46,899 nt of DNA from JBCFBK01 sp038562555 (GCA_038562555.1 JBCFBK010000047.1:1-46899), one strand, 5' to 3'. Counted from the stretch's first letter, positions 16,729 through 26,635 are shown. Notes: a model not told the origin generated them from the sequence alone. A program made the numbers and translations.

Positions 16729-17901
16729 ATGATGGATAAAGAATATTCGAAGTTGAATGTGCGTGACCTGGCCGCCGACCCCGGGTTTCTGCAGTGGCGA
16801 ATGGCCGGCGACGAAGAATCAGACCAGTTCTGGAAAGACTTTCTGGAAGCGCATCCGGAAAAAAAGCAGGATGTTGAGTCGGCGATCCGGATTATTGATT
16901 CCATAAAAATGAATGATCAACGTTTTTCGCCCGACGAACTACGGACGGAATGGGCACGGATTGCACACTCGCTCCGGAAAACCGGTTTTCGCAAACGGAA
17001 ACTGGTCCTGGCCTGGTCGGTCGCCTCATCGGTCGCTATCCTGCTGCTGATTGCCGGACTTTTCGTCCTTGACCGGAGGGAGCCCGATCTGGTCGTGACC
17101 AACAATCTGCCGGAAAGCAAGGAAATCCGGCTGGCCCTTCCCGATCAGCGGCTGGTCACCTTTGGGGAAAACGCCGACATCACCGTTGACCCGGCAGGAA
17201 ATATTACGACCAGCGGGGAAAACGAGCGGGCGCTGGTTTCGGGGGAAGTCGTGACAAGCCCCTCACAGTGGAACAAACTGACCGTTCCCTGGGGAAAGAT
17301 CGCGTCCTTAACCCTGAGTGACGGAAGTAAAGTATGGATTAACGCCGGAACCGTTCTGGAATTCCCTTCGGTATTTGACGACAGCCGGCGGGAAATCCGG
17401 GTGGACGGCGAGATTTACATCGAGGTGACTCCCGACGGGAGCAAACCGTTTGCCGTCTCCGCGCCAAACTTCGCGGTCCATGTAACGGGAACCCGGTTTA
17501 ACGTATCTGCTTACCGGAACGATGCCGTTCAGCGGGTAGTCCTGGTGCAGGGATCGGTGGGTGTGCAGATGCCGTCGGGCGAACAGTTGAAACTGACTCC
17601 AAACGAAATGTTTTCGCTGGCGGGGACGGAGTATCAGACCGGAAAGGTTCAGGCATACGATTATATTTCGTGGAAAGACGGCGTATTCAGCTTTACAGGT
17701 GAACCGCTCGAAAATATCCTGATCCGCCTTTCGCGCCACTACGATGTTCAGATCGCCTGCACCAGTGAGGCGAAAAACATCCAGGTAACCGGCAAGCTGG
17801 CGCTGTTTGACGACCTGAACACGGTGCTGGGTAACATAGCCGTCATCATTCCCATCAGCTATACAGAAGAAGACAACAAAATAATCATCAGCAAAAAATA
17901 A
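16729..17901 (+). CDS. FecR-family anti-sigma factor
   Basis: 390 aa from 16729 (MMDKEYSKLNVRDLAADPGF); an ATG at 16693 is possible but precedes an unlikely extension. The cytoplasmic part carries QWRMAGDEESDQFWKDFLEAHP, the usual start of sigma-binding FecR proteins. A membrane helix lies about 95-115 residues in (LAWSVASSVAILLLIAGLFV). Then follow the FecR domain (LTLSDGSKVWINAGTVLEFPS; GEIYIEVTPDGSKPFAVSAP; HVTGTRFNVSAY) and DUF4974 (SWKDGVFSFTGEPLENILIRLS). It relays the state of the STN-bearing SusC protein to the preceding sigma factor. Confidence 0.92.
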   Translation: MMDKEYSKLNVRDLAADPGFLQWRMAGDEESDQFWKDFLEAHPEKKQDVESAIRIIDSIKMNDQRFSPDELRTEWARIAHSLRKTGFRKRKLVLAWSVASSVAILLLIAGLFVLDRREPDLVVTNNLPESKEIRLALPDQRLVTFGENADITVDPAGNITTSGENERALVSGEVVTSPSQWNKLTVPWGKIASLTLSDGSKVWINAGTVLEFPSVFDDSRREIRVDGEIYIEVTPDGSKPFAVSAPNFAVHVTGTRFNVSAYRNDAVQRVVLVQGSVGVQMPSGEQLKLTPNEMFSLAGTEYQTGKVQAYDYISWKDGVFSFTGEPLENILIRLSRHYDVQIACTSEAKNIQVTGKLALFDDLNTVLGNIAVIIPISYTEEDNKIIISKK

Positions 17902-17938
17902 TGAGGCCTATGACATAATTGAATTTCTTTAAGATAAA

Positions 17939-17971
17939 AAGCCGGACAATACCTCACATATCGCCCGGCTT
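17939..17971 (+). promoter_or_regulatory. Hairpin between the second FecR and SusC genes
   Basis: AAGCCGG (17939-17945) pairs with CCGGCTT (17965-17971) across 19 nt, and TGATTATC follows with no U-run. It occupies the same place as the hairpin at 5659-5692 in the other sigma/FecR locus. A role in transcript processing or in decoupling expression of SusC from the regulators is inferred. Confidence 0.45.
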
Positions 17972-18024
17972 GATTATCAGTCCACCGTTTTCAGGAGTAG
18001 AACCAATAATATCATTACAAATGT

Positions 18025-21000
18025 ATGAAGAAAAATGAATATGTAAAATGCATATTTGCGGATAACCTTTATCATATCTTAAGAGTGATGCGAATTGTGC
18101 TTGTCTTTATTTTTATGGGAGTTTCAGGTGCATTTTCCAATACCTGGTCTCAAAAAACAGTTTTCTCCTTTCATTTCAAAGAGCGAACAATCCGGGAAAT
18201 TTTTGTCGCCGTCGAAGAAAAGAGCGAGTTTGTCTTTCTTTTCGCAAACGATCTGGCACGGGACCTGGAACAGCGGGTAAACGTGCAGGCCGAATCCTCT
18301 CCCCTGCCGGCCATCCTGGACCAGGCGCTTAAGCAAACGAACCTGGCGTACCAGATCAAAGACCGGCAGGTGCTCATCACCCGGAAGGAAACGCCCGGCA
18401 TCCCGGCTTATCCCGGAGGTACCCTGCAGCCGCAAAAAATCAGGATCAGCGGGAAAGTCATGAATTCGCAAAAGGAGCCTCTCCCCGGCGCCACCGTCGT
18501 CTCCAAAGCGAACCGGTTGTTGGGAACCGTAACCGACGAAAAAGGCAATTTTTCGCTCCAGGTCAGCCATTCGGACGAAGTCCTTGTCATCTCCTTCATC
18601 GGCATGAAGACACAGGAGATCAAAGCAGGCCCGGGCACAGAATTGCTGGAGATTGTGCTGGGAGATCAGGTCACCGACCTTTCGGAAGTGGTTGCAACCG
18701 GGTACTTCAACCGGAAGAAGGAAGACTTCACCGGTTCGGCTGTCAGCATATCGGGCGAAGAACTGAAAAAGGTCAGTCCTGCCAACATCTTTCAAAGCAT
18801 CGAGGCATTCGATCCTTCGTTTAAGGTACAGGAAAATAACCTGCTGGGATCGAACCCAAACCGGTTTCCCAACATCAACGTGCGGGGCGCGTCGTCGATC
18901 CCTTCGGGAAGCAGCGAAGTCCTGAGGCGCGACAATATTTCGGGGAATGTAAACATGCCCACCTTCATTCTCGACGGCTACGAGGTAAGCGTGGAGAAGA
19001 TCTATGACCTGGACCTGAACCGGATTGCTTCGATCACGCTGCTCAAAGACGCCGCAGCAACCGCCATTTATGGTTCGCGTGCCTCCAACGGCGTGCTGGT
19101 CATCACCACCGTGACCCCCGAAGAGGGAAAACTGCGCGTTTCGTATAACTTCGACATGATGCTGAACGTTCCCGACCTGTCATCGTACAAGGTGCTGAAT
19201 GCCGCCGACAAGCTCGAGTATGAGCGCCTTGCAGGTCTGTACGAATACAACAATGCCACCTCTCAGGACGAACTTGACGAACTGTATTATCAGAAGAAGT
19301 TCAACGTGGTAAGCGGCGTCGATACCTATTGGCTGTCGCAGCCTGTGAGGAACATCGCCGGACAAAAACATTCCCTCTACATTGACGGAGGAACGGAGAG
19401 CATCCGTTACGGCATCAGCCTGCAGTATCAGAACTCGCCCGGGGTGATGGAACAATCAAAGCGCGACCGGTACGGCATCGGGGTCGACCTGTCGTATAAT
19501 CCGAGCGGTAAATTCCTCTTTAAGAATATGCTCTCGGTATCGCAGGTAAAATCGGCCGAATCGCCCTTCGGGAGTTTCAGCAGTTATGTGCGGATGAACC
19601 CATACTATCCCAAGACCAACGAAAAAGGCGAGCTAATCCGGGAAATCGATTCCTGGACCGACCGCAGCGGCGAAGGATCGTCGCTGAACACCCAGGTTGT
19701 CCTGAATCCTTTGTTCGAAGGGACGCTGAACAGTTTTAACGAATCGTCGTACCTGGAAGTGATCGATGCCTTCAGTGCGGAGTGGAACATCACATCAGCC
19801 TTAAGGCTCCGCGGACTGGTCAGCATCAACAAGAAAATCAGCGAAACAGATAATTTTCTGTCACCGCTGAGCAATACGTACTATTTTTATTCGCCCGAAG
19901 ATCTGTCGGACCGGGGGCAATATGATTACCTCAGCTCGGACGAGTTCACGGTCGACGGCAACGTCACCATGACCTACAGCGAAGGGTTCGGCGATCACTT
20001 TGTCAACTTCGCGCTGGGCACCAACATCCGCGAATACCAGTACGACCAGAAATCGTTTACCGCCACCGGTTTCACCAACGACCGCTTTACAGCCATCGGC
20101 TACGCCAAGAGCTACAAGGAAGATTCATCGCCGGGAAGCGGCTCCAGTACCGAAAGGCTGTTCGGATCGTTCCTGAGTTTAAACTACTCCTACCTTAACC
20201 GGTACCTGGTCGACTTGTCGGTCCGGGCCGACGGCTCTTCGAAATTTGGTTCCGAAAACAAGGTGGCTCCGTTCTGGGCTGCAGGCCTGGGCTGGAACCT
20301 CCATCAGGAAAAGTTCCTCAAGTCACAGGATCTGGTCAGCCTGCTGCGTATCCGGGCCAACACCGGATTAACCGGTTCGGTTTCATTCAGCCCTTACATG
20401 TCGAACACCCTCTACGAATACTACAAGTCGAACTGGTACTCGACCGGAGTGGGGGCCATTGTGAATCAATACGGGAACGAAAACCTGAAGTGGCAGCGTA
20501 CCCGGAACTACGAGCTGGGACTGGACCTCGGCTTCCTGAAAGACCGTCTTTATTTCTCCGGGCACTATTACCACAAGCTCACCGAAGACATGCTCACCGA
20601 TATCACCCTGCCCCCTTCAACCGGATTCCAGTCGTACAAGGAAAATCTGGGTGACATGAAAAACACCGGTTATGAGTTCAATACGAAGCTCACCGTGCTG
20701 AAAACCAATGACTGGACCGTGACACTGACGGGTAACTTTACGCACAACACCAACAAGCTGGTTAAGATCTCCAATTCGCTGAAGCAGCTGAACCAGGAAA
20801 CTGATGATGCCCAGACCAGCGACGATTATAAGGGAGTCCCCCTGGTCCGCTACAATGAGGGACAGTCGCTCAACACCATTTACGCGGTACGGTCGCTGGG
20901 AATCGATCCCGAAAACGGCAAGGAGATCTTCATTAAAAAGGACGGATCGCAGACCTACGAATGGAATGTGGCCGACATTGTCCCGATCCGTGACGGCACT

Positions 21001-21450
21001 CCGGCTTTATACGGCTATTTTGGCGGGAGCATCTATTTCAAGGGGTTTTTGCTGAACTGCCTTTTTTCGACCGAGTTTGGAGGATACAATTACAATCAGA
21101 CCCTGGTTGACCGGGTGGAGAATGCCGATCCGCGTTACAATGTCGACCGGCGGGCCATGGAACACCGGTGGAAACAACCCGGCGATGTGGCGCTGTACAA
21201 GAACATAACCGACCAGGGTAGCACCTATGTTACCGAACGCTTCATTCAGAAAAACAATGTTCTGGAGCTGAATTCACTGTACCTGTCGTACGACTTCAGC
21301 GGGAAGACACTCGAAAAGACGCGCATGAAAAACCTGCGGGCAGCCGTTACGATGAATAACGTATGGCGCACTTCGTCAGTTGCCGTTGAACGGGGCATCG
21401 ACTATCCGTTTGCCCGGACATTCACGTTTTCTCTTCAAACCACCTTTTAA
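18025..21450 (+). CDS. SusC/RagA-family TonB-dependent transporter with STN domain
   Basis: 1141 aa. Signal segment to about residue 42, STN domain at about 46-120 (FHFKERTIREIFVAVEEKSE), carboxypeptidase-regulatory-like domain at about 140-211 (EPLPGATVVSKANRLLGTVT), TonB box SEVVATGYF at about 220-228, plug at about 232-375 with DAAATAIYGSRASNGVLVI, and a barrel that ends in a terminal aromatic FSLQTTF. The barrel imports a ligand captured by the SusD protein encoded 10 bp downstream. The STN domain ties it to the FecR and sigma factor at 16050-17901. Confidence 0.95.
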   Translation: MKKNEYVKCIFADNLYHILRVMRIVLVFIFMGVSGAFSNTWSQKTVFSFHFKERTIREIFVAVEEKSEFVFLFANDLARDLEQRVNVQAESSPLPAILDQALKQTNLAYQIKDRQVLITRKETPGIPAYPGGTLQPQKIRISGKVMNSQKEPLPGATVVSKANRLLGTVTDEKGNFSLQVSHSDEVLVISFIGMKTQEIKAGPGTELLEIVLGDQVTDLSEVVATGYFNRKKEDFTGSAVSISGEELKKVSPANIFQSIEAFDPSFKVQENNLLGSNPNRFPNINVRGASSIPSGSSEVLRRDNISGNVNMPTFILDGYEVSVEKIYDLDLNRIASITLLKDAAATAIYGSRASNGVLVITTVTPEEGKLRVSYNFDMMLNVPDLSSYKVLNAADKLEYERLAGLYEYNNATSQDELDELYYQKKFNVVSGVDTYWLSQPVRNIAGQKHSLYIDGGTESIRYGISLQYQNSPGVMEQSKRDRYGIGVDLSYNPSGKFLFKNMLSVSQVKSAESPFGSFSSYVRMNPYYPKTNEKGELIREIDSWTDRSGEGSSLNTQVVLNPLFEGTLNSFNESSYLEVIDAFSAEWNITSALRLRGLVSINKKISETDNFLSPLSNTYYFYSPEDLSDRGQYDYLSSDEFTVDGNVTMTYSEGFGDHFVNFALGTNIREYQYDQKSFTATGFTNDRFTAIGYAKSYKEDSSPGSGSSTERLFGSFLSLNYSYLNRYLVDLSVRADGSSKFGSENKVAPFWAAGLGWNLHQEKFLKSQDLVSLLRIRANTGLTGSVSFSPYMSNTLYEYYKSNWYSTGVGAIVNQYGNENLKWQRTRNYELGLDLGFLKDRLYFSGHYYHKLTEDMLTDITLPPSTGFQSYKENLGDMKNTGYEFNTKLTVLKTNDWTVTLTGNFTHNTNKLVKISNSLKQLNQETDDAQTSDDYKGVPLVRYNEGQSLNTIYAVRSLGIDPENGKEIFIKKDGSQTYEWNVADIVPIRDGTPALYGYFGGSIYFKGFLLNCLFSTEFGGYNYNQTLVDRVENADPRYNVDRRAMEHRWKQPGDVALYKNITDQGSTYVTERFIQKNNVLELNSLYLSYDFSGKTLEKTRMKNLRAAVTMNNVWRTSSVAVERGIDYPFARTFTFSLQTTF

Positions 21451-21460
21451 TGCATCCGTT

Positions 21461-22921
21461 ATGAAGAAACTTATTTATATGCTCCTGCTCCTGTCCGGCT
21501 TCACCTCGTGCAATGAATGGCTGGATGTAGATCCCGAAGCTTCGGTGAGCGACGACGACCTTTTCAACACGGAAGAAGGATTTTACGAGGCCCTCAACGG
21601 CGTTTACACCCGCTGTGCGCAGGCCGACCTTTACGGCGGTGAATTCCTGGTTGGCTTACCCGAAGTCATGTCGCAGAGTTACACGAACAGTGTGGAGGAC
21701 TACACCGATTATATGAAGACCTCGATCTTCGACTACACCGACCCCACCTTCAAAAGCAAGCGCGACGCCATCTGGAAAGCCGCGTATCATGCCATAGTGA
21801 ACTGCAACCTGATCCTCGAACACATCGACGGCAAAAAAGATATGCTCGACGGGGGCATTTATGAACTGATCAAAGGTGAAACACTGGCCTTGCGGGCCTA
21901 TCTTCACTTCGATATGCTTCGGTTCTTTGCCTGGTCGTGGAAGGAAGGCGCTTCGCGCGAAGCGATTCCTTATGTCGACACCTACAGCAACAAAGTCACT
22001 CAGCTCTCGACGGTTGAGGAAGTGATCGCCCGGGTGCTGGCCGATCTGAATGCGGCGAAAACACTGCTGTCCGACGATCCGATCCTGAATGCCGGTTATG
22101 TGGTGGGTTACACCGGTTCGGAAGAAGCAACCGAGAAGGCCCATCCCAACCTGTTCCTTCAGAACAGAAGGCACCGGATGAACTACTATGCCGTGTGCGG
22201 CGAGCTGGCCCGGGTAAACCTGTATAAAGGCGATCATACCCAGGCGCTGACGAATGCGCTTGAAGTGATCGAATCCGAAAAATTCCCATGGACGGTTCCG
22301 TCCGATTTTCTGGAAGCCGACGTGACGCTGAAGGACCGGATCATGTATAACGAACTGGTATTCGGCTGGTACGCTGATGCACGGGGCACTGAGTTGTATA
22401 ACCGTTTCAGCTCGGCTGTGACCGGGCTGTATATCAGCTTAGACGCCGGGCGGTCGCTGTACGAAGTGGGCGGTGTGGGCGCCGAAGACTACCGGTTTAA
22501 GGGCTGGTTTACGCAGGTGACCACCTCCGGCGCGGCAAGCCTGCAGATCATGAAGTATATGCGCGACGAAGACGTGAACCTCCACGACCTGATGGCTCCG
22601 GGCATCCGGCTCAGTGAAGTGTATTATATCGCTGCCGAAAGCAGCTACGCGACCAATCCGGCAAAGGCCTGGGAATATTTCAACACGGTACGGTTTAACC
22701 GCGGCATCGGAACCACCCTCGACCAGTCGTCGGGCGCGAACTTCACCGCCGAGATCCTGAAAGAATACCGAAAAGAGACCTATGGCGAAGGGCAGGCATT
22801 CTTCGCATACAAACGCCTGAATCAAAATATTGTGAGTCAGACCAACGTGATCTACCCGGCGGGACCTGCAATTTACGTGATCCCTTTACCTGAGGATGAA
22901 CTGGAGTTTGGCAACCGATAA
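21461..22921 (+). CDS. SusD/RagB-family surface lipoprotein
   Basis: 486 aa. The start at 21461 gives MKKLIYMLLLLSGFTSCNEW, a lipoprotein signal with Cys17; an in-frame ATG at 21380 lies inside the SusC gene and is rejected. LDVDPEASVSDDDLFNTEEG and FYEALNGVYTRCA are the usual SusD N-terminal blocks. TPR-like helices follow (GETLALRAYLHFDMLRFFAWSW), and the C-terminus has RLSEVYYIAAE and IPLPEDELEFGNR. As the SusC partner it binds ligand at the cell surface. It is shorter than glycan-type SusD proteins and closer to the kind seen with DUF4843/PKD-like neighbours. Confidence 0.93.
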   Translation: MKKLIYMLLLLSGFTSCNEWLDVDPEASVSDDDLFNTEEGFYEALNGVYTRCAQADLYGGEFLVGLPEVMSQSYTNSVEDYTDYMKTSIFDYTDPTFKSKRDAIWKAAYHAIVNCNLILEHIDGKKDMLDGGIYELIKGETLALRAYLHFDMLRFFAWSWKEGASREAIPYVDTYSNKVTQLSTVEEVIARVLADLNAAKTLLSDDPILNAGYVVGYTGSEEATEKAHPNLFLQNRRHRMNYYAVCGELARVNLYKGDHTQALTNALEVIESEKFPWTVPSDFLEADVTLKDRIMYNELVFGWYADARGTELYNRFSSAVTGLYISLDAGRSLYEVGGVGAEDYRFKGWFTQVTTSGAASLQIMKYMRDEDVNLHDLMAPGIRLSEVYYIAAESSYATNPAKAWEYFNTVRFNRGIGTTLDQSSGANFTAEILKEYRKETYGEGQAFFAYKRLNQNIVSQTNVIYPAGPAIYVIPLPEDELEFGNR

Positions 22922-23024
22922 ACGTAAAGACATTATGAAACGAGCCATGAACGCCTCAGTTTACACCCGGAAGCATATTTCCTGGCGAGTTCCATACGAC
23001 CATTAAAAAACAAATTAATCACGT

Positions 23025-23843
23025 ATGAAAAATCTGATCATTATACTCATCACTGTACTCGTGATCGCATCGTGCAGCAAGGATCCCGGTATGCTGTACG
23101 AGGCAAACGACAGCGTTTACCTGAATTTCGAAGACACGGTCGACAGCAAAATCGTTTACACCTTCGCCTACGATCCGGGGCTGGCCGAAGACACGATCTA
23201 CCTTCCGGTGAAAATCTCCGGGAAAAGAGTCCCTTTCGCCAGGAATTTCAAAATCGCGGTAGTCGATTCGGCCACGACAGCCTCTTCGCCGCTTCATTTT
23301 GAGGCATTCAGGGAAAGCTATGAGATTCCCGCCGACTCAGGCACCCTCTCACTGCCGGTTGTGATTTACAACAAAGATCCGCAACTCGACGTATCGACCG
23401 TCACCCTGGCCTTCACGCTGGTGGCTTCAGATGATTTTCAGGTTGACTTTCCTCACCTGATCTCCGGGAAGATCTCCTTTTCAAACCGGCTGGAGCAACC
23501 CGGCTGGTGGATCTACTGGATGTCGTCGCTGGGCCTGTACTCGCGCGTAAAACACCAGCTCTTTCTGATCTCGTCGGGTACAATCGAAATGCCCGACATG
23601 TCAAAGCCCGATGCCTATCTGCAGGTCCCGAAAGCCCTGTTCCACATCGATCAGTATAAGGCTTTCCTAAACGACCCTTTTACCTGGGTTCTGCAACATC
23701 CGGAATATGCCCTGACCGAAAAGGCGAACGGCGACTACGATTTCTACCTGAAAGAGACCCCCGAAAAGACGACGCTGCTCAAATGGAACCAGGGGACAAA
23801 CAGCTATTACTTTATTGATGAAAACGGACAAATCATCTCCTAA
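23025..23843 (+). CDS. DUF4843-family lipoprotein
   Basis: 272 aa, with lipoprotein signal MKNLIIILITVLVIASCSKD (Cys17). The body is beta-rich: NDSVYLNFEDTVDSKIVYTFAYDP, then TIYLPVKISGKRVPFARNFKIAVVD, which matches DUF4843 proteins as I recall them: Calx-beta or Ig-like repeats placed directly after SusC/SusD. It probably sits at the outer surface and assists the SusC/SusD complex; no enzymatic motif is visible. It lies 103 bp after the SusD gene and one base before the next coding start, so the two are probably co-translated. Confidence 0.82.
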   Translation: MKNLIIILITVLVIASCSKDPGMLYEANDSVYLNFEDTVDSKIVYTFAYDPGLAEDTIYLPVKISGKRVPFARNFKIAVVDSATTASSPLHFEAFRESYEIPADSGTLSLPVVIYNKDPQLDVSTVTLAFTLVASDDFQVDFPHLISGKISFSNRLEQPGWWIYWMSSLGLYSRVKHQLFLISSGTIEMPDMSKPDAYLQVPKALFHIDQYKAFLNDPFTWVLQHPEYALTEKANGDYDFYLKETPEKTTLLKWNQGTNSYYFIDENGQIIS

Positions 23844-23844
23844 T

Positions 23845-25254
23845 ATGAACAACTTTCTCATCGCAACAGGGGCAGGGCTGATCCTGCTGCTGGCATCATG
23901 CAGCAAGGATCTCGGGAACTACGACTATATTGAACCCGAAGAACCCATCGTTACCGGGCTTGACAGCGTTTACCGGGTTTTTGCGGGCGACCGGCTGGTG
24001 ATTAACCCGGAGGTGAATTTCAGCGACAAGGAAAATCTTTCGTATGAATGGAAGATCTCCATTCCCGGCGAAATGCGGGAAGACCGTCACGAAGGTGCAA
24101 AGCTGGATATCTTCTTCGGACTGGAGCCCCAGCGTTACAGCGCACGTTTCGCGGTTGTTGACAACAGCAACGGCATGAAGTATTTCTACCCCTTCACGAT
24201 TGTTGGCCAGACAGCCTTTTCCGAAGGGATCGTGCTGCTGACCTCAAACGCCGGCAAGGCCGGGATCTCCTTCATCAAACCCGACGGGACCGTTCAACCA
24301 AACCTTTACGAACAGATGTATGGCGAACCGCTGCCCGACGGTCCGCTGCAACTCATTGCGCTGCGGCACCAGTATATGATGAACCTGCCGTACCTCGGGT
24401 ATTGGATTGTATGTTCCGATACCGACAACCCGGGGGTTGAACTGGATGTGAATACCTTTCAGCGGATCCGGTACTTCCGCGAAAACTTTTTCAATCCGCC
24501 GCAGGGAGCAATCAGCGCCGGAACGTTTTTAAGTCAGCCGGTGGGTACGATGAACGGCGTCATCAACGGTAAGCTGTATACCGGCGCTTCAACGACCTAT
24601 TACATCAGTCCTGTTTACGGTTTCTTCGGCGCACCGGTTCCGGGCGACTACCAGCTGGCGCCTCAGCTTATTTACAGCGGAGGCTACTACGTCGGGTACG
24701 ACCGCAGCAAAGGCGGGCTGGTTTATTTTGACGGCGCTCCCAGCTACTATGGATACGACTATGCCGTAGCCGGTACAGCCTTCGATCCGAAGCAACTCCA
24801 TGCGGAGGTTTACACCATGCAGATGGTCAACATGGATGTCCATTACCTGATCGGGAAAGACGCCGCCGACGGCAAGATTTACGAGTATAAGTTTGGCGTC
24901 AAAATGGATCCGCGGGGAATCACTCCCATACAGAAACGGCCTTTTGCCGGCCAGAACCTGGTAAACGCCAACACCAAATGGGTGCTGACCGGGACGGAAA
25001 TTTTCTATTTCACTTCAGGCACTCAGGTATACCGGTATAACCCCCTTAATGAAGACCTAAGACCCCTGAGCACCGATTTTGGAGGGAAAAATGTAAGTAT
25101 GCTTAAACTGGATGAAGACGGGCAAACGCTGATCGCCGGAACCGAAGGGCATCTGTATTTTCTCGACATCAATACCGGGCAAAACGGCGCTGTCGTTCGC
25201 CACATCACCGGCATTCAGGGAGAACCGGCTGATGTGTATGTGAGGGAAGAGTGA
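23845..25254 (+). CDS. PKD-like-family surface lipoprotein
   Basis: 469 aa from 23845, one base after the previous stop codon; an in-frame ATG at 23815 lies within the upstream gene. The signal is MNNFLIATGAGLILLLASCS with Cys19. Next come KDLGNYDYIEPEEPIVTGLDS and a PKD-like beta-sandwich (LSYEWKISIPG; RFAVVDNSNGMKYFYPFTI). The remainder resembles a beta-propeller (SEGIVLLTSNAGKAGISFI; LDEDGQTLIAGTEGHLYFLD). Such proteins accompany SusC/SusD/DUF4843 sets in Bacteroidota and their ligand is not known. Confidence 0.8.
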   Translation: MNNFLIATGAGLILLLASCSKDLGNYDYIEPEEPIVTGLDSVYRVFAGDRLVINPEVNFSDKENLSYEWKISIPGEMREDRHEGAKLDIFFGLEPQRYSARFAVVDNSNGMKYFYPFTIVGQTAFSEGIVLLTSNAGKAGISFIKPDGTVQPNLYEQMYGEPLPDGPLQLIALRHQYMMNLPYLGYWIVCSDTDNPGVELDVNTFQRIRYFRENFFNPPQGAISAGTFLSQPVGTMNGVINGKLYTGASTTYYISPVYGFFGAPVPGDYQLAPQLIYSGGYYVGYDRSKGGLVYFDGAPSYYGYDYAVAGTAFDPKQLHAEVYTMQMVNMDVHYLIGKDAADGKIYEYKFGVKMDPRGITPIQKRPFAGQNLVNANTKWVLTGTEIFYFTSGTQVYRYNPLNEDLRPLSTDFGGKNVSMLKLDEDGQTLIAGTEGHLYFLDINTGQNGAVVRHITGIQGEPADVYVREE

Positions 25255-25324
25255 ACGGAGACTGGAGAACGGAGACCGGAAACGGGAGAATAGAAAAAAT
25301 TAGAAACTGTAAATTAAAAGAAAT

Positions 25325-26467
25325 ATGAACAAGAAGACATTTTTTATGCTGCTGGCGACGTTGCCGGCAGTCGTGACGGCACAGAATAAGAATTTCACCT
25401 TTGAAGGCAGGATCGGGAAGCTGAATCCTCCCGCAAAAGTTTATTTCGAGTATTTCCATCAGGGAACCAGTTCGCTCGATTCGGCCCTCGTAAAGGACGG
25501 CAGTTTTTCATTCAGCAAGCCGACCGAAGGTCCTGCTGCGGCCCGGATGTTCCTGGATTACACCGGCGGCGGACTACCTGCCGCAGCCCGCGCAGGGAAT
25601 ATGCTGCTGTTTTACGTTGAGGAAGGAACGGTCAGGCTCGAATCGAACGATTCACTGAAAAACGCCCGGTTTGTGAACTCCCCGATCAACGATGCCAATA
25701 AAGCCTATCTGAATGAGATCGGCGGTCCGATCCAGGAGCTGGGACAGAAGATGGGCGCCCGGTTTGCCGCGGCCACTCCCGAACAACAGCAGGATACCGC
25801 TTTTGTGAACAGCCTGAACCGGGAATACCGCAGGCTGATGGACGAACGGGCAAAAAAACAACTGGACTTTGCGCGCCGGAATCCTGATTCGTATTTCAGT
25901 CTGGTGGCGCTCAGTGAGTCGACAGGCCCCCAGATGGATGTCGCGCAAATTGAACCCGTATTCCTTTCGCTGAACGAAAAGCTCCGGAATTCAACCGACG
26001 GAAAAGCTTTCGCGCAACGGATCACGGCAGCCAGGACGATCCGGATTGGTTCGGCGGCTCCCGATTTCACCCAGAACGATGTGAACGACCAGCCGGTGAG
26101 CCTGTCCGACTTCAGGGGCAAGTATGTGCTGCTCGACTTCTGGGCATCGTGGTGCGGCCCCTGCCGGGCCGAGAACCCGAACGTTGTGAAGGCTTATGCC
26201 CAATATAAAGACAAGGGATTTGAGGTGCTGGGCGTTTCGCTCGATCAGAAAGGGAAAAAGGCCGACTGGGTCGCAGCGATAGAAAAAGACGGCCTGACCT
26301 GGACCAATGTTTCCGACCTGAAATCGTGGGGGAACGAAGCCGCAGTCTTATATGGCGTTCGTGCCGTTCCGACCAATTACCTGATCGATCCGAAAGGGGT
26401 GATCATTGCCACGAACCTGCGCGGCGAAGCGCTGGAGTCCAAACTGAAAGAGATTTTTAATCTGTGA
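25325..26467 (+). CDS. TlpA-like thioredoxin-fold protein with N-terminal DUF4369
   Basis: 380 aa. A signal peptide ends at about residue 19. Residues 22-110 fit DUF4369 (FTFEGRIGKLNPPAKVYFEY; LVKDGSFSFSKP), a helical linker follows to about 235, and residues 243-380 are a TlpA/AhpC-type thioredoxin domain with the redox motif WCGPC (Cys277 and Cys280). GVRAVPTNYLIDPKGVIIATNLRG contains the cis-proline loop. In the periplasm it probably reduces or isomerises disulfides, perhaps of imported peptides or of the co-encoded lipoproteins (inference). It is the last gene before a strong terminator, 70 bp after the PKD-like gene. Confidence 0.88.
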   Translation: MNKKTFFMLLATLPAVVTAQNKNFTFEGRIGKLNPPAKVYFEYFHQGTSSLDSALVKDGSFSFSKPTEGPAAARMFLDYTGGGLPAAARAGNMLLFYVEEGTVRLESNDSLKNARFVNSPINDANKAYLNEIGGPIQELGQKMGARFAAATPEQQQDTAFVNSLNREYRRLMDERAKKQLDFARRNPDSYFSLVALSESTGPQMDVAQIEPVFLSLNEKLRNSTDGKAFAQRITAARTIRIGSAAPDFTQNDVNDQPVSLSDFRGKYVLLDFWASWCGPCRAENPNVVKAYAQYKDKGFEVLGVSLDQKGKKADWVAAIEKDGLTWTNVSDLKSWGNEAAVLYGVRAVPTNYLIDPKGVIIATNLRGEALESKLKEIFNL

Positions 26468-26508
26468 TCGTTCCGCCGGCCCTGCCGGCGCCATCTCTAG
26501 TCTATCGT

Positions 26509-26546
26509 ATATAGCCGAAAAACTGAGTTTAGTTTTTCGGCTATAT
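26509..26546. terminator. Strong intrinsic terminator closing the plus-strand operon
   Basis: ATATAGCCGAAAAACT (26509-26524) and AGTTTTTCGGCTATAT (26531-26546) form a perfect 16-bp stem with a 6-nt loop, followed by TTGTTTATT. The T-rich right arm and A-rich left arm let it work in both directions. It lies 42 bp after the TlpA-type gene. Confidence 0.85.
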
Positions 26547-26635
26547 TTGTTTATTCGATATCGCAAGGCAATAATCGCGTTCAACGATGTGCTATGTCCG
26601 GCAAAGTGAGTCTTTCTGTGTGTGTCTTTAAACCT

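Noticed and set aside
21656..22237. 193-codon minus-strand frame opposite the second SusD gene
   Set aside because: Shadow of a certain SusD gene with no domain signal.
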